Below are positions 9,412-18,641 of a stretch of DNA of 64,000 nt, piece after piece. The translations under genes and the position numbers were made by a program. The notes below the pieces were generated by a model, which was given only the letters and a program-made list of their open reading frames with translations, did not search any database and was not told the origin of the DNA. The stretch comes from Bog-473 sp963701955 (GTDB taxonomy: Bacteria > Actinomycetota > Acidimicrobiia > Acidimicrobiales > RAAP-2): assembly GCA_963701955.1 (NCBI GenBank), contig OY969694.1, positions 930,001 through 994,000 on the forward strand, given 5' to 3'. Positions within the stretch are counted from its first letter, which is position 1; the number at the start of each line of letters is the position of its first letter.

Positions 9412-10280
9412 CAGCCCGAACCGTCCGGGACGAGGCCCACCAGCTGCTCGCTCACGTTCCACAGACGCAGAGCTGCCTCGGGGTCCCGGGCACGCGCGGA
9501 CGGCTGTGCTGGAGCGGACTTGACGAAGTACTGGCCGGTGACTCCTTCGACCTCGGGAGACGAGGCCAGGTAGACCGAGGTGCGCGCCCCCTCTTCGGGA
9601 GTGATGAAGAAGGGGCGCAGCAGCCTGAGCGCCACGGAGATCAGTCCTCTGGTGTCACCGTCCTGGCCGTAGCCCGAGCGGACCGCTCCGGGGTGCAGTG
9701 CGTTCGCCGTCACTCCGGTCCCGTCGAGCCGTCGAGCCAACTCGGTGGTGAAGAGGATGTTGGCCAACTTCGTCTCGGAGTAGACCTGAGCCCCCCGGTA
9801 GCGTCGTTCGGACTGGAGATCGTCGAATCGCAATCCCCCACGAACCCGCGTGTGCACCCCCGACGACACAGTGACGACCCGCGACGGCGCCGAGGCACGG
9901 AGCCGGTCGAGCAGCAGGTTGGTCAGGAGAAAGGGTCCGAGGTGATTGGTCGCAAAAGTGTTCTCGAATCCGTCCACCGTTTCACTCCGGCCGCTCAGCA
10001 CGACTCCGGCGTTATTGACCAGGACGTCGAGAGTCGGTGTCTGCTCGAGGATCTCCGCCGCCCCTCGCCGCACCGACGAAAGGTCGGAGAGGTCGAAGAC
10101 GACGAGCTGGATCCGGGCGTCACCCCCCAGACGAGAGGTGATCTCCGCCACGGCAGACCGACCACGCTCGGCGCTGCGTGCGGTGAGCACCACGCGGGCG
10201 CCCATGGCGGCCAGCGCCGCAGCGGTCTCGAGCCCGATCCCCGAGTTTCCACCCGTGACGACGACGGTCTTGTCTCCCAT
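9411..10280 (-). CDS. Short-chain dehydrogenase/reductase
   Basis: 289 residues. The classical Rossmann motif TGGNSGIG is near the N-terminus, NNAG is in the middle, and the catalytic YSETK (Tyr-x-x-x-Lys) follows. The sequence TNHLGPFLLTNLLLDRL places it with retinol-dehydrogenase/protochlorophyllide-reductase-like SDRs that reduce or oxidise hydroxyl/keto groups with NAD(P)(H). It is the first gene of a coupled pair with the PPOX-class protein. Confidence 0.9.
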   Translation of the reverse strand: MGDKTVVVTGGNSGIGLETAAALAAMGARVVLTARSAERGRSAVAEITSRLGGDARIQLVVFDLSDLSSVRRGAAEILEQTPTLDVLVNNAGVVLSGRSETVDGFENTFATNHLGPFLLTNLLLDRLRASAPSRVVTVSSGVHTRVRGGLRFDDLQSERRYRGAQVYSETKLANILFTTELARRLDGTGVTANALHPGAVRSGYGQDGDTRGLISVALRLLRPFFITPEEGARTSVYLASSPEVEGVTGQYFVKSAPAQPSARARDPEAALRLWNVSEQLVGLVPDGSG

Positions 10281-10379
10281 GTCCGGAACTGTCGTCAGAC
10301 TCCTCGCCTCCTCGCGTCGCCCCGCCGTCAGTCTTGCAGACGCAGTCCGACGGTCACCTGGCCACGGATACCAGAGCGA

Positions 10380-10877
10380 TCACCGCACCGATGGCAGATA
10401 GACCACGGCCCGCCAGCGACCGGTCATCTCGGCACGGCACAGCGCCATTCCGGCGCGGACCGACCAGGTGACGACATCGGCCTCGGCCGCGGAGACCGGG
10501 GTCCGCAGCAGTAACCCTCGCCTCGGATGGTCCTGCACGACCATCCACTCCTCAGGGACCGACACGCCGGCTTCGGCGAGGCGCGGCACCGCTTTGCCGC
10601 CCGTCGGATGCATCAGGCCCACGGTGAGACCCTCAGTGGTGCACCGCTCGATCTCGGGGGGCATCACAGTCGCCATCGAGACCGCCGGCACGCCTCCGCC
10701 GAAGAAGGCGAACAGGCCGGCGGTGGGCTCCGGAGCAGCCTCGTCGTCGACGCCGGGAAGCAGGTTGATCCAACCCGACCCGGCCTGACGCAGGCTCACA
10801 AGAGCGTCAACGACCATCGTCACGTCCGGCGGCGTGAACTCGAGGGTCTTCGTGGGACGCCGTGTCCGGGGGCTCAT
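10380..10877 (-). CDS. Hypothetical protein
   Basis: 165 residues from ATG 10877 (MSPRTRRPTKTLEFTPPDVT). The open frame continues upstream to 11060, but that extension would overlap the divergent DUF2237 gene, so I use the later start. No catalytic motif or membrane segment is visible; the sequence is a mixed alpha/beta globular type with a glycine-rich FFGGGVPAVSMATVMPP stretch. I do not recognise the family. It shares a 72 bp divergent promoter region with the next gene. Confidence 0.6.
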   Translation of the reverse strand: MSPRTRRPTKTLEFTPPDVTMVVDALVSLRQAGSGWINLLPGVDDEAAPEPTAGLFAFFGGGVPAVSMATVMPPEIERCTTEGLTVGLMHPTGGKAVPRLAEAGVSVPEEWMVVQDHPRRGLLLRTPVSAAEADVVTWSVRAGMALCRAEMTGRWRAVVYLPSVR

Positions 10878-10949
10878 CGACGCAAGGCTTATCACCCGTG
10901 CGTCGGGCGACGTGTCCGCCAGCGCCCCTTCGCCGTGCTCAAATGGGCC

Positions 10950-11324
10950 ATGGCACGCAACGTCCTCGGTGACGACCTCCAGCCCTGCAACCTCGATCCA
11001 CTCACCGGTTTCTATCGGGACGGGTGCTGCAACACCGGAGCCGAGGACGTGGGGGTGCACACCGTGTGCACCCGGGTCACCGCCGAGTTCCTGGAGTTCT
11101 CAGCCTCGGTGGGCAACGACCTGTCCACACCCCACCCCGAGTTCGGCTTCACCGGACTGCAGCCCGGGGACCAGTGGTGCCTGTGTGCCCCCCGCTGGCA
11201 GCAGGCGCTCGACGCGGGTGTGGCACCTCCGGTGGTCCTGGCCGCCACCCACGCGGCAACGCTCGAGTGGGTCGAGCTGGGAGATCTGGTGACCCATGCG
11301 ATCGAGCCCGACGCCGAGTCCTAG
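10950..11324 (+). CDS. DUF2237 family protein
   Basis: 124 residues. ATG 10950 gives MARNVLGDDLQPCNLDPLTG, the usual start of DUF2237 proteins. Conserved family features include GFYRDGCCNTG, CTRVTAEFLEFS, GNDLSTP and PGDQWCLCAPRW, with several invariant cysteines that suggest metal or cofactor binding. The function of the family is not established. Divergent from the hypothetical gene to the left. Confidence 0.9.
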   Translation: MARNVLGDDLQPCNLDPLTGFYRDGCCNTGAEDVGVHTVCTRVTAEFLEFSASVGNDLSTPHPEFGFTGLQPGDQWCLCAPRWQQALDAGVAPPVVLAATHAATLEWVELGDLVTHAIEPDAES

Positions 11325-11357
11325 TCTCCAGCGAACACCGCGGAAGAGAGATCCCGA

Positions 11358-11831
11358 ATGGAACGCAACTCGGAAGGGACCGTCATCACCGTCGACCGGG
11401 TGATCAGGGCACCCGCCAACGCAATCTTCGACGTGGTGGCCGACGCGTCCCGCCATCCCGAGATCGACGGTTCCGGAGCGCTGGTCTCGGCGAAGCCGGG
11501 GGCGCCCGAACGCCTGTCGCTCGGCGCCACCTTCGGCATGTCCATGAAGCTCGGCATCGCTTACTCCATGGCGAACACGGTGATCGAGTTCGAACCCGAC
11601 CGCCGCATCGCCTGGCAGACACGGATCGCCGGCCCGTTGGGCCGGTTCCTCGGCGGGCGTATCTGGCGCTACGAGCTCGAGGAGACAGACGAAGGCACCC
11701 TGGTCCGTGAGTCGTGGGACATCACCAGGGACAAACAGCGCTTCCTCCTGCGACACGGCCCGTTGGGCGGGCAGACCGCCACGCACATGACCACCACGCT
11801 GCGCCGCCTGGCCGAGGTCACCGAATCATGA
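11358..11831 (+). CDS. SRPBCC (START-like) family protein
   Basis: 157 residues with the SRPBCC pattern: an N-terminal ITVDRVIRAPANAIFDVVAD strand-helix, a central beta sheet (IEFEPDRRIAWQT), and a long C-terminal helix (THMTTTLRRLAEV). These helix-grip proteins bind hydrophobic ligands or act as polyketide cyclase/dehydrase-like proteins; the ligand is unknown. ATG is preceded by GGAAGAGAGATCC. Its stop overlaps the start of the M20 peptidase gene (ATGA). Confidence 0.85.
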   Translation: MERNSEGTVITVDRVIRAPANAIFDVVADASRHPEIDGSGALVSAKPGAPERLSLGATFGMSMKLGIAYSMANTVIEFEPDRRIAWQTRIAGPLGRFLGGRIWRYELEETDEGTLVRESWDITRDKQRFLLRHGPLGGQTATHMTTTLRRLAEVTES

Positions 11832-13183
11832 ACACGGCAGACTTCGTCGACGAGGCATGGGAGGGGCGGGTCATGCCCGCACTCAGCGAGTACACGCGGA
11901 TCGAGTGCCTTTCGCCCGCGTACGACCCCCACTGGGCCGAGCGGGGTGCCATCGGCGAGGCGGCCGTGCTGCTCCGGGACTGGGTACACGAACAGGACGC
12001 ATCACTCTCCGTCGAGATCGTCGAGCTCCCGGGCCGCACCCCCGTGCTCCTCGTCGACAACGGTGGCTCGGGCGACCCGACCGTGGTGTACGGCCACATG
12101 GACAAGCAGCCACCGCTCGGCACGTGGCGCGACGGGCTCGGACCCTACGAGCCGGTACGTGACGGGGATCTTCTCTACGGCCGGGGCACCGCCGACGACG
12201 GCTACGCGACGTTCGCCGCCGTGACGGCGCTGCTCGCGGCAGGCGGTGGGCGCGGGCGCGTGCTCGTGCTCATTGAGGCGAGCGAGGAGAGCGGAAGCCC
12301 CGACCTGCTGGCCTACGTCGAGCACCTCAAGGAACGGATCGGGACACCGCGCCTCGTCATCTGCCTCGATTCGGGTGGGCTCAGTTACGACCGCCTCTGG
12401 CTCACCACGTCGTTGCGCGGGAACCTGGTGGCCACGGTCCGCGTCGACGTGCTCACCGAGGGGATCCACAGCGGCCAGGGCGGTGGCGTCGTCCCATCCT
12501 CGTTCCGCATCGCACGGCGCATCCTCAGTCGGATCGAGGACGAGGACACCGGCCGCATCCTTCTGCCGGAGCTCCTCGGGGCGGGCATCCCCCGGTCACA
12601 CCGGGACAACCTGTTGGCCCTCGCCGACGAATTCCCTGACAGTGCGGCGCCGGTCGTGGACGGACTGCATCTGCTGGCCGCCGACCCGGTCGAACGCCTG
12701 GCTGCCCGTACCTGGGGGGCGGCGCTGGAAGTCACGGGTGCCAGCGGGCTCCCCGAGCCGCGCGACGGCGGGAACGTGCTGCGCCCGTACACGACGCTCA
12801 AGTTCTCGCTCCGGCTCCCGCCCGATGTCGACGTCGAGAGGGCAACGGACGCGCTCGTCTCAGCCATCCGCACCGACGAGGGGGCCCGTGTGACGATCGA
12901 TCTCGAGGCTGCGGCACAGGGATGGATCGCCCCGTCCCTCGATCCCGATGTGGCGGTGACCGTCGCCGAGGTGTCGAAGGAGCGCTTCGGGCGCGAGACG
13001 GGTTTCGTGGGCGAAGGGGGCTCCATTCCTTTCCTGGCCGACCTCCAGCGCGGCTTCCCGGGCACCCAGTTCGTCGCCACCGGCGTCCTCGGCCCGCACT
13101 CCAACGCGCACGGGCCCAACGAGTCGCTGCACATCCCAATGGCCAAGGCCGTGACGCACGCCGTGGCCGCGCTCTTGAGCTGA
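11828..13183 (+). CDS. M20 family dipeptidase/metallopeptidase
   Basis: 451 residues starting MNTADFVDEAWEGRVMPALS at ATG 11828, which overlaps the upstream stop. M20 di-zinc hydrolases cleave dipeptides or acyl-amino acids. The metal-binding signatures are visible: VYGHMDKQP (first His-x-Asp), GRGTADDG (bridging Asp), EASEESGS (catalytic Glu and ligand), and near the end VLGPHSNAHGPNE (His). The lid-domain sequence EGIHSGQGGG is also typical. Length fits the carnosinase-like M20 subgroup. Confidence 0.92.
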   Translation: MNTADFVDEAWEGRVMPALSEYTRIECLSPAYDPHWAERGAIGEAAVLLRDWVHEQDASLSVEIVELPGRTPVLLVDNGGSGDPTVVYGHMDKQPPLGTWRDGLGPYEPVRDGDLLYGRGTADDGYATFAAVTALLAAGGGRGRVLVLIEASEESGSPDLLAYVEHLKERIGTPRLVICLDSGGLSYDRLWLTTSLRGNLVATVRVDVLTEGIHSGQGGGVVPSSFRIARRILSRIEDEDTGRILLPELLGAGIPRSHRDNLLALADEFPDSAAPVVDGLHLLAADPVERLAARTWGAALEVTGASGLPEPRDGGNVLRPYTTLKFSLRLPPDVDVERATDALVSAIRTDEGARVTIDLEAAAQGWIAPSLDPDVAVTVAEVSKERFGRETGFVGEGGSIPFLADLQRGFPGTQFVATGVLGPHSNAHGPNESLHIPMAKAVTHAVAALLS

Positions 13184-13260
13184 TCGGGTGCCGATCGGGT
13201 TCATGGCGCGGGGCCACCGGACAGCGCAGACCCGCAACTGCACCAGTACGCTCCGGTCCT

Positions 13261-13899
13261 ATGCCGTTCCCCGAGGACATCTTCACCGAGCCCGAGCCGG
13301 ACACGAACTCGCTCGCCCACCTCGGACCGCTACGCGCCCTGGCTGGTACTTGGACGGGCACGGTCGGCGCGGACGAGCACCCCGTGGCCGTGGGCACCGA
13401 AGGCGACCGCTTCGTCGAGCACTACGAGCTCTCCCCGCTCGATCCGCAGACCAACGGCCCACAGCTGTTCTACGGCTTGCACTACAGGACCCACATCACC
13501 AAGCCCGGCGAGATCGAGACGTTCCACGACCAGACCGGCTATTGGTTGTGGGAGCCCGAGACCGGTGCGGTCCTCCTGACACTCTCCATCCCCCGCGGAC
13601 AAGTGGCCATGGCATCGGGCACGGCGGAGGTGGACGCCACGCGCTTCACCGTGTCGTCCCGCGTCGGAGACCCCCATGCCGGCATCATCACCAATCCCTT
13701 CCTCGACTACGCCTTCCACACGGTGTCGTTCACCATGACGGTCACCGTCTCATCGGACGACGAGTGGTCGTACGAGCAGGACACCGTGCTCGAGGTGCGC
13801 GGGGGTGACGGGCCGTTCCACCACACTGACCGCAACACACTGACCCGGGTTGCCCCTCCGGTGCCCAACCCCCTCTCCCGCCCGACCCGGGCCACCTGA
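13261..13899 (+). CDS. Nitrobindin-like (FABP/DUF1794) haem-binding beta-barrel protein
   Basis: 212 residues from ATG 13261. The sequence LGPLRALAGTWTGTVG at the start of the barrel, the FYGLHYRTHI strand and a C-terminal region rich in beta strands (HTVSFTMTVTVSSDDEWSYE) match the actinobacterial FABP-family/nitrobindin proteins. Nitrobindins bind ferric haem and react with NO and peroxynitrite. The axial His cannot be assigned with certainty by eye. Monocistronic, 77 bp after the peptidase gene. Confidence 0.8.
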   Translation: MPFPEDIFTEPEPDTNSLAHLGPLRALAGTWTGTVGADEHPVAVGTEGDRFVEHYELSPLDPQTNGPQLFYGLHYRTHITKPGEIETFHDQTGYWLWEPETGAVLLTLSIPRGQVAMASGTAEVDATRFTVSSRVGDPHAGIITNPFLDYAFHTVSFTMTVTVSSDDEWSYEQDTVLEVRGGDGPFHHTDRNTLTRVAPPVPNPLSRPTRAT

Positions 13900-13951
13900 C
13901 GACCGGCCGCCGGTTGCGGCCGGCAGGTTCCGGCGGACCACCGGCCCGGGG

Positions 13952-14821
13952 TTACCCCGCGGCGGTGGGATTCCGGCGCGGGTCCTCGGGCAGGAGCTCG
14001 TCGCACAGGAAGGTCGGGAGCCGGACCACCGAGGGATCGAGCAGCACGGCGTGCTCGAGCTCGGCAACCGGTCGCACCCCGACCGCGTCGAGTGCGTCGA
14101 GGGCCGCCGTCAGATCATCGACCACGAGGCAGTGGCCGTGGAACCTCGGACGGGTCGGTGGTCGGCCCCAGGGCCACGATGCGTCGTCACGGGGCAGCGC
14201 CAGCAGGACGAGAACGCAGTCGACGAGTGACACCACCGCGCCGATGCGTCCGGGACCGGCTCCCTCCTCGGCTCGCAGGACCTCGACCCCGAGCAGTGTG
14301 GCCAGGCGCCGCGCCGCGGTGACGGGCTCCGCCACCGCGGCGGTCACGAAGCCGTAGCGCTGTACCGGTGCCACGGGCGGCAGGGCCTGACGTCCCAGCG
14401 GGTGACCCCACCGCGGATCGTCCTCGGTGTGCATGGCGGACCATTCGAGCAACAGCCCGGCCGCGTCGGAAGGTCTGGTGAAGCAGACCTCGTCGCCGAT
14501 ACCAGCCGCCAGCTGCGCGCCGCATTCGCGAAGCCAGTCCGTGGTCGCCGACAGGTCCGAGACGCGCAGCGCGATCGAGTGCATGCCGCCCCCGAGGCGA
14601 TCGACGAACCCCCGAACGGGCGAGCGCTCGCCAACCGGCGCGCCGATCTCTATGGAATTGTCCCCCAACCAGACCATTCCGCCGCGGCGGCCGACAGCCG
14701 GGTGGTCCGAGACCTGGTCGTGCATGACGACGGCGCCGAACAGGTGCTGGAGCGGGACGAGAAGCTCGTCGTAGCTCGCCTCCATGGCCGTCGAGTGCCA
14801 CAGGCCGTCGATCCGCACCAC
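13952..14821 (-). CDS. VOC-family (glyoxalase/dioxygenase-like) protein, two domains
   Basis: 289 residues with two vicinal-oxygen-chelate modules, about residues 1-130 and 150-270. The first begins VRIDGLWHSTAMEASYDELL and contains GGGMHSIALRVSDL and AGLLLEWSAM, the usual His...Glu metal spacing; the second ends with HCLVVDDLTAALDALDAVGV. The reaction is unknown. It is divergent from a hotdog-like gene that begins about 70 bp to the right. Confidence 0.75.
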   Translation of the reverse strand: MVRIDGLWHSTAMEASYDELLVPLQHLFGAVVMHDQVSDHPAVGRRGGMVWLGDNSIEIGAPVGERSPVRGFVDRLGGGMHSIALRVSDLSATTDWLRECGAQLAAGIGDEVCFTRPSDAAGLLLEWSAMHTEDDPRWGHPLGRQALPPVAPVQRYGFVTAAVAEPVTAARRLATLLGVEVLRAEEGAGPGRIGAVVSLVDCVLVLLALPRDDASWPWGRPPTRPRFHGHCLVVDDLTAALDALDAVGVRPVAELEHAVLLDPSVVRLPTFLCDELLPEDPRRNPTAAG

Positions 14822-14893
14822 CGGGCGAATGGTACCGTTCAGCCCGATTGGCCCGCTCCACCGAGCGAGGTCATGACAGTGGGGAGGACGACG

Positions 14894-15730
14894 ATGGCAC
14901 TCGCCGAGCGCGATCGGGGGGCAGGTCGGGTCCGTGGGGTCTTCGACGGCGCTTCGGAGCTCATCAGTTACCGGTATCTCGGGTGCTCGTCCGTGGCGAC
15001 GGATCGCTCACACGCGGTGGGCCGGATGCGCATCCGCCGTGACATGCGAACCGACGGAGGGGGTCTGCTCACCTCCCCCCTGGCGATCGCCATGCTCGAC
15101 ACGGCGGGCATCAGTATTGACGGCTCTTACCACGCCGCCTGCACGCACATCGACGTCCACCTGTGGGATCAGGGCCACAACACCATCGAAGTGCGGATTG
15201 AAGGAACCGTGGTGCGAGAGGCGCGCACCGCGGTCTTCACCGAGGCCCGGTTCGTCGATCCGGAACGTCCGGAGCAGCCGATCGGGATGGGGACCGTCGA
15301 CTGGGCCATCGTCGGACCCACGCCGCCGGGCTTCGTGTACCGGGACCCGGGCCCGGGGGTTCCCGACTCGGTGGACCTGCCACCCCTCACCGAGGCCTAC
15401 GACGCGGTCCCCACGGACGGCGGTTACGCGATTGAGCGGCTCTCGAGTCGGGTCGGCACCGAGGTACTGCACCACGGTCCGATTCTGGTCACCTCCGAAG
15501 CGGCGGCGATCGACGCGGTGCACGCCACCGGGCGGTCCGCGGTGGCGATCGAGACATCCGGTCTGCGCCTGATCAAAGCGGGACGCCGCGGGCCCTTCTC
15601 GGTGAAGGCAGCCGTGGTGGCGAACACGGCTGCGAGCGTGATCTGCCGAACCGAGATGATCGATTCCGGCAATGACGGTGCGCTGGTCGCCACCGGCTTC
15701 CTCCGTGTGCTCACGACCGGATCGCCCTGA
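14894..15730 (+). CDS. Hotdog-fold protein, thioesterase-like
   Basis: 278 residues from ATG 14894, preceded by GGGGAGGA at 5 bp; an upstream ATG at 14873 is possible. The N-terminal half contains GGLLTSPLAIAMLDTAGISI and a beta strand rich region, and the C-terminal half a similar pattern (GPILVTSEAAAIDAVHATGR), so it may be a double hotdog like PaaI-type acyl-CoA thioesterases. The substrate is unknown. Confidence in the family is moderate because the motifs are weak. Confidence 0.55.
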   Translation: MALAERDRGAGRVRGVFDGASELISYRYLGCSSVATDRSHAVGRMRIRRDMRTDGGGLLTSPLAIAMLDTAGISIDGSYHAACTHIDVHLWDQGHNTIEVRIEGTVVREARTAVFTEARFVDPERPEQPIGMGTVDWAIVGPTPPGFVYRDPGPGVPDSVDLPPLTEAYDAVPTDGGYAIERLSSRVGTEVLHHGPILVTSEAAAIDAVHATGRSAVAIETSGLRLIKAGRRGPFSVKAAVVANTAASVICRTEMIDSGNDGALVATGFLRVLTTGSP

Positions 15731-15762
15731 GGGAGGAGGGGGGACCCGCAGGCGGACCTCGC

Positions 15763-16422
15763 TCACCCGATCCGTCGGGCCTCGACCTGCTCGCCACACG
15801 CCACGAGGACGTCGCTGACCATGGACGGTGGGAACAGGCCGTGGGACACCAGTCCGGGCATGGCGTCGAGAGCACGCGCGAGGCGTTCTGGATCGTCGAT
15901 CTCGCCGTGGTAGTCCGCCAGGGCGCCCCCGTCGGGGGTGAGCGGAGCATCACCGCGCAGCACGACGTCAGGCAGGGAACGAAGGGTCGCCGCGAGCCCG
16001 AAGACGAACAGCTCCACGGGAACGGGCGGAACAAGCCGTTCGACCGGCTTGTCCGAGGACACGATGACGACGAACCGTCGCGCCGCCGCGGCGACGATGC
16101 GCTCCCTGGTGTGCGCCCCACCTCCGCCCTTCACCAGCCAACCCGCCGGATCCACCTGATCGGCCCCGTCGATCGCCAAGTCGAGGAAGTCGACGTCGGT
16201 GAAGGGTCGAACGTCGAGCCCGTGGGCGATCGCCAGGTCTTCGGTTGCAGGGGACGTTGCGACGTACGTCACTGTTCGAGCCGTGCCCGCCAGGAGGGGC
16301 ACGAGCTCCGCCACGGTCGTGCCCGTCCCCAGGCCGACCCGCATCCCGTCTTCGACAAGCGTCGCCGCGGCCGTTGCCACGGCACGCTTCTCGGCCACCA
16401 ACCCGGGCACGCTCACGCCCAT
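15763..16422 (-). CDS. rpiA: Ribose-5-phosphate isomerase A
   Basis: 219 residues, the normal RpiA size. It interconverts ribose-5-phosphate and ribulose-5-phosphate in the pentose phosphate pathway. Conserved blocks are VGLGTGTT, DLAIDGADQVDP (catalytic Asp), WLVKGGGGAHTRERI, VVIVSSDKPVERL and PVELFVFG. Transcribed alone, divergent from the neighbouring hydrolase gene with only about 24 bp between starts. Confidence 0.96.
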   Translation of the reverse strand: MGVSVPGLVAEKRAVATAAATLVEDGMRVGLGTGTTVAELVPLLAGTARTVTYVATSPATEDLAIAHGLDVRPFTDVDFLDLAIDGADQVDPAGWLVKGGGGAHTRERIVAAAARRFVVIVSSDKPVERLVPPVPVELFVFGLAATLRSLPDVVLRGDAPLTPDGGALADYHGEIDDPERLARALDAMPGLVSHGLFPPSMVSDVLVACGEQVEARRIG

Positions 16423-16446
16423 GGGGTGACCCTATAGCGTGCTCGC

Positions 16447-17349
16447 ATGGCGGCAACGGGATCCGTGGCCCTGCACGACGGGCGGGCGCTGGCCTACGAG
16501 GAGTACGGCGACCCACTCGGATTTCCCGTGCTGAGCTTCCACGGCGGCCTCAGTTCCCGGCTCGACGCCGCCCCGGCCCACGAAGCGGCCCTGGCCAAGG
16601 GGGTGCGACTGATCGCCCCCGACCGGCCCGGCATCGGACTCTCCACGTACCAGCGCGGCCGCCGGCTGACCGACTGGCCGGCCGATGTCTCAGAACTCAC
16701 CGCGGTCCTCGGCATCGATCGCTTCGCGGTCATGGGATGGTCGGCCGGAGGACCCTATGCCGCCGTGTGTGCGGCACGCCTGCACGGGCGCGTCACGGCG
16801 GCGGCGTTGCTGTCGAGCTCGGTGCCGCTCGACCTCTACGGAACCACGAGAGGACTCACCATCGAGGACCGGGTGCTCGTCGCCCTCGCTCGACACGCCC
16901 CGTGGCTCGCCTCGGCGGTCATAAAGGTGAGCATCGTCAACGCGGGGAACGCGCGCCTGCTGCAGGCACTCGTGCGCTCCTTCCCTCCTGCCGACCGCAC
17001 CATCCTGACGGAATGGGGACCACCCGACCAGGCCCTGGCCTTCGTGCGCGAGGCAGTTCGCCAGGGCACCGCGGGATGTGTGCAGGACTACCGCATCTTC
17101 GGAGACCCCTGGGGCTTCTCACTCGAGGAGATCCGCGTGCCTGTTCAGATCTGGGAGGGGGGCGAGGACCGTACCGGACCACCGGGATACCGGGAATTCC
17201 TCAGACGCCACATCGCTCACACGACGGTGACCGTCGTCCCCGGTGAGGGCCACCTCTCCCTGCTCCCCCGTCAGGCGCCAGCCATCCTCGGCGCATTGCT
17301 GGGGGGCGACCACAGCGCCGAATCCACCGCGCGCTGGAACGTCGGGTAG
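16447..17349 (+). CDS. Alpha/beta hydrolase
   Basis: 300 residues. The alpha/beta-hydrolase core is clear: LSFHGGLSSRLDAAPA (oxyanion region), PDRPGIGLS, the nucleophile elbow GWSAGG, and a C-terminal GEGHLSLLP catalytic His. The substrate cannot be deduced. Its last 79 bases overlap the end of the convergent flavoprotein gene. Confidence 0.9.
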   Translation: MAATGSVALHDGRALAYEEYGDPLGFPVLSFHGGLSSRLDAAPAHEAALAKGVRLIAPDRPGIGLSTYQRGRRLTDWPADVSELTAVLGIDRFAVMGWSAGGPYAAVCAARLHGRVTAAALLSSSVPLDLYGTTRGLTIEDRVLVALARHAPWLASAVIKVSIVNAGNARLLQALVRSFPPADRTILTEWGPPDQALAFVREAVRQGTAGCVQDYRIFGDPWGFSLEEIRVPVQIWEGGEDRTGPPGYREFLRRHIAHTTVTVVPGEGHLSLLPRQAPAILGALLGGDHSAESTARWNVG

Positions 17350-18635
17350 GCGAAGATCATGGAGCGCAGGGTCTCGACGGGGATCCGGGCGTGGACGGCC
17401 AGGGCGAGAAGACCCAGGACCTCTCCGCCGGCGGGACCCATGGACGTAGCCCCCACCACGACCCCGTCGCGCTCCACGAGCTTCACGAATCCCTCCCCGC
17501 GATGGATCCATCCCCTCGCCGACTCCGGAATCGGCTCGACATACACCGTCACGTCGGCGCCCTCGGCTCGAGCCTGGGCTTCGGTCAGACCGACCGATCC
17601 GATCTCGGGATCGGTGAAGGTCACCCTGGGCAGCGCACGGTAGTCGGCCTCGGGAAGCGGGCGACCAAGGATGTCCGCCACACACAAGCGGGCCTGGTAG
17701 ACCGCGACATGGGTGAAGGCGCCCTTCCCCGTCACGTCTCCGACCGCCCACACGCCGGCATCGACGCGCATCCGACCGTCGACGGGGATGCTGCGGGCCT
17801 GCTCGTCCAGCCCGAGGACACCGACGCCGAGAACGGTGAGATCGCTGCGCCGCCCGGTCGCCACGAGCATCCGCTCGCCCCGGGCCACCGTTCCGTCGCC
17901 GAGGTGGACCGTGGCACCGGTCTCGCCCCACGGCTCCACCCGCTCGATCGCCGCGCCGGTGTGCACCTCAATCCCCTCACGGCTCAGGATCCCGGCGATC
18001 AGCTCGGATGCTTCGGGCTCTTCGGGGGCGACAAGGCGCTCCGCCGCCTCCACGATGGTCACGGCCGCGCCGAACCGCGCCATGGCCTGGCCGATCTCGA
18101 GCCCGATGGCACCGCCACCGATGACGAGCAACGAAGCCGGAACGGCCTCGGCGGCGATGGCCTCTCGGTTGGTCCAGTGCGGGACCTCGGCGAGGGAGGG
18201 TGGGATCCACGCTCGCTGTCCCGTGGCCAGGACAAGGGCGCGGCGCGCGCTGATCTCCTCGCCGTCCACCACCACCGAGGACGGACCGCTGAGGCGCGCC
18301 CGGCCCCGAACGAGCCGGCCGCCCTTCGACTCGAGGCGCTCGACCGCCACCGTGTCGTCCCAGCTGTCGGTGGCCTCCTTTCGGATGCGACGAGCCACCG
18401 GGGCCCAGTCCGGAGTGACGACCGATTCCCCCGCCATCCCGGGGACACGCCGTGCCTCGGCGAGGAGGTCGGCCGCTCGGACCATCATCTTGGAGGGGAT
18501 GCATCCCCAGTACGGGCATTCCCCGCCCACCAGCTCGGCTTCGATCCCCACGACGTCGAGCCCGGCACCCGCCAGGTCTTCGGCCACCTGTTCGCCGCCC
18601 GGACCGAGCCCGACCACGACGGCGTCAGCCTGCAT
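17271..18635 (-). CDS. NAD(P)/FAD-dependent disulfide oxidoreductase-like flavoprotein
   Basis: 454 residues of the pyridine-nucleotide disulfide oxidoreductase class I. FAD-binding VVVGLGPGGEQVAEDLAGAG is at the N-terminus, the redox pair CPYWGC is at about residues 40-45, the NAD(P)-binding VIGGGAIGLEIGQAMARFG is central, and GVWAVGDVTG binds FAD. In dihydrolipoamide dehydrogenases the C-terminal His-Pro...Glu acts as the catalytic base; here that region reads IFAYPTFQRAVDSAL, so the His is absent. It is therefore not lipoamide dehydrogenase but one of the uncharacterised actinobacterial relatives. Confidence 0.88.
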   Translation of the reverse strand: MQADAVVVGLGPGGEQVAEDLAGAGLDVVGIEAELVGGECPYWGCIPSKMMVRAADLLAEARRVPGMAGESVVTPDWAPVARRIRKEATDSWDDTVAVERLESKGGRLVRGRARLSGPSSVVVDGEEISARRALVLATGQRAWIPPSLAEVPHWTNREAIAAEAVPASLLVIGGGAIGLEIGQAMARFGAAVTIVEAAERLVAPEEPEASELIAGILSREGIEVHTGAAIERVEPWGETGATVHLGDGTVARGERMLVATGRRSDLTVLGVGVLGLDEQARSIPVDGRMRVDAGVWAVGDVTGKGAFTHVAVYQARLCVADILGRPLPEADYRALPRVTFTDPEIGSVGLTEAQARAEGADVTVYVEPIPESARGWIHRGEGFVKLVERDGVVVGATSMGPAGGEVLGLLALAVHARIPVETLRSMIFAYPTFQRAVDSALWSPPSNAPRMAGA

Positions 18636-18641
18636 GCGTGC

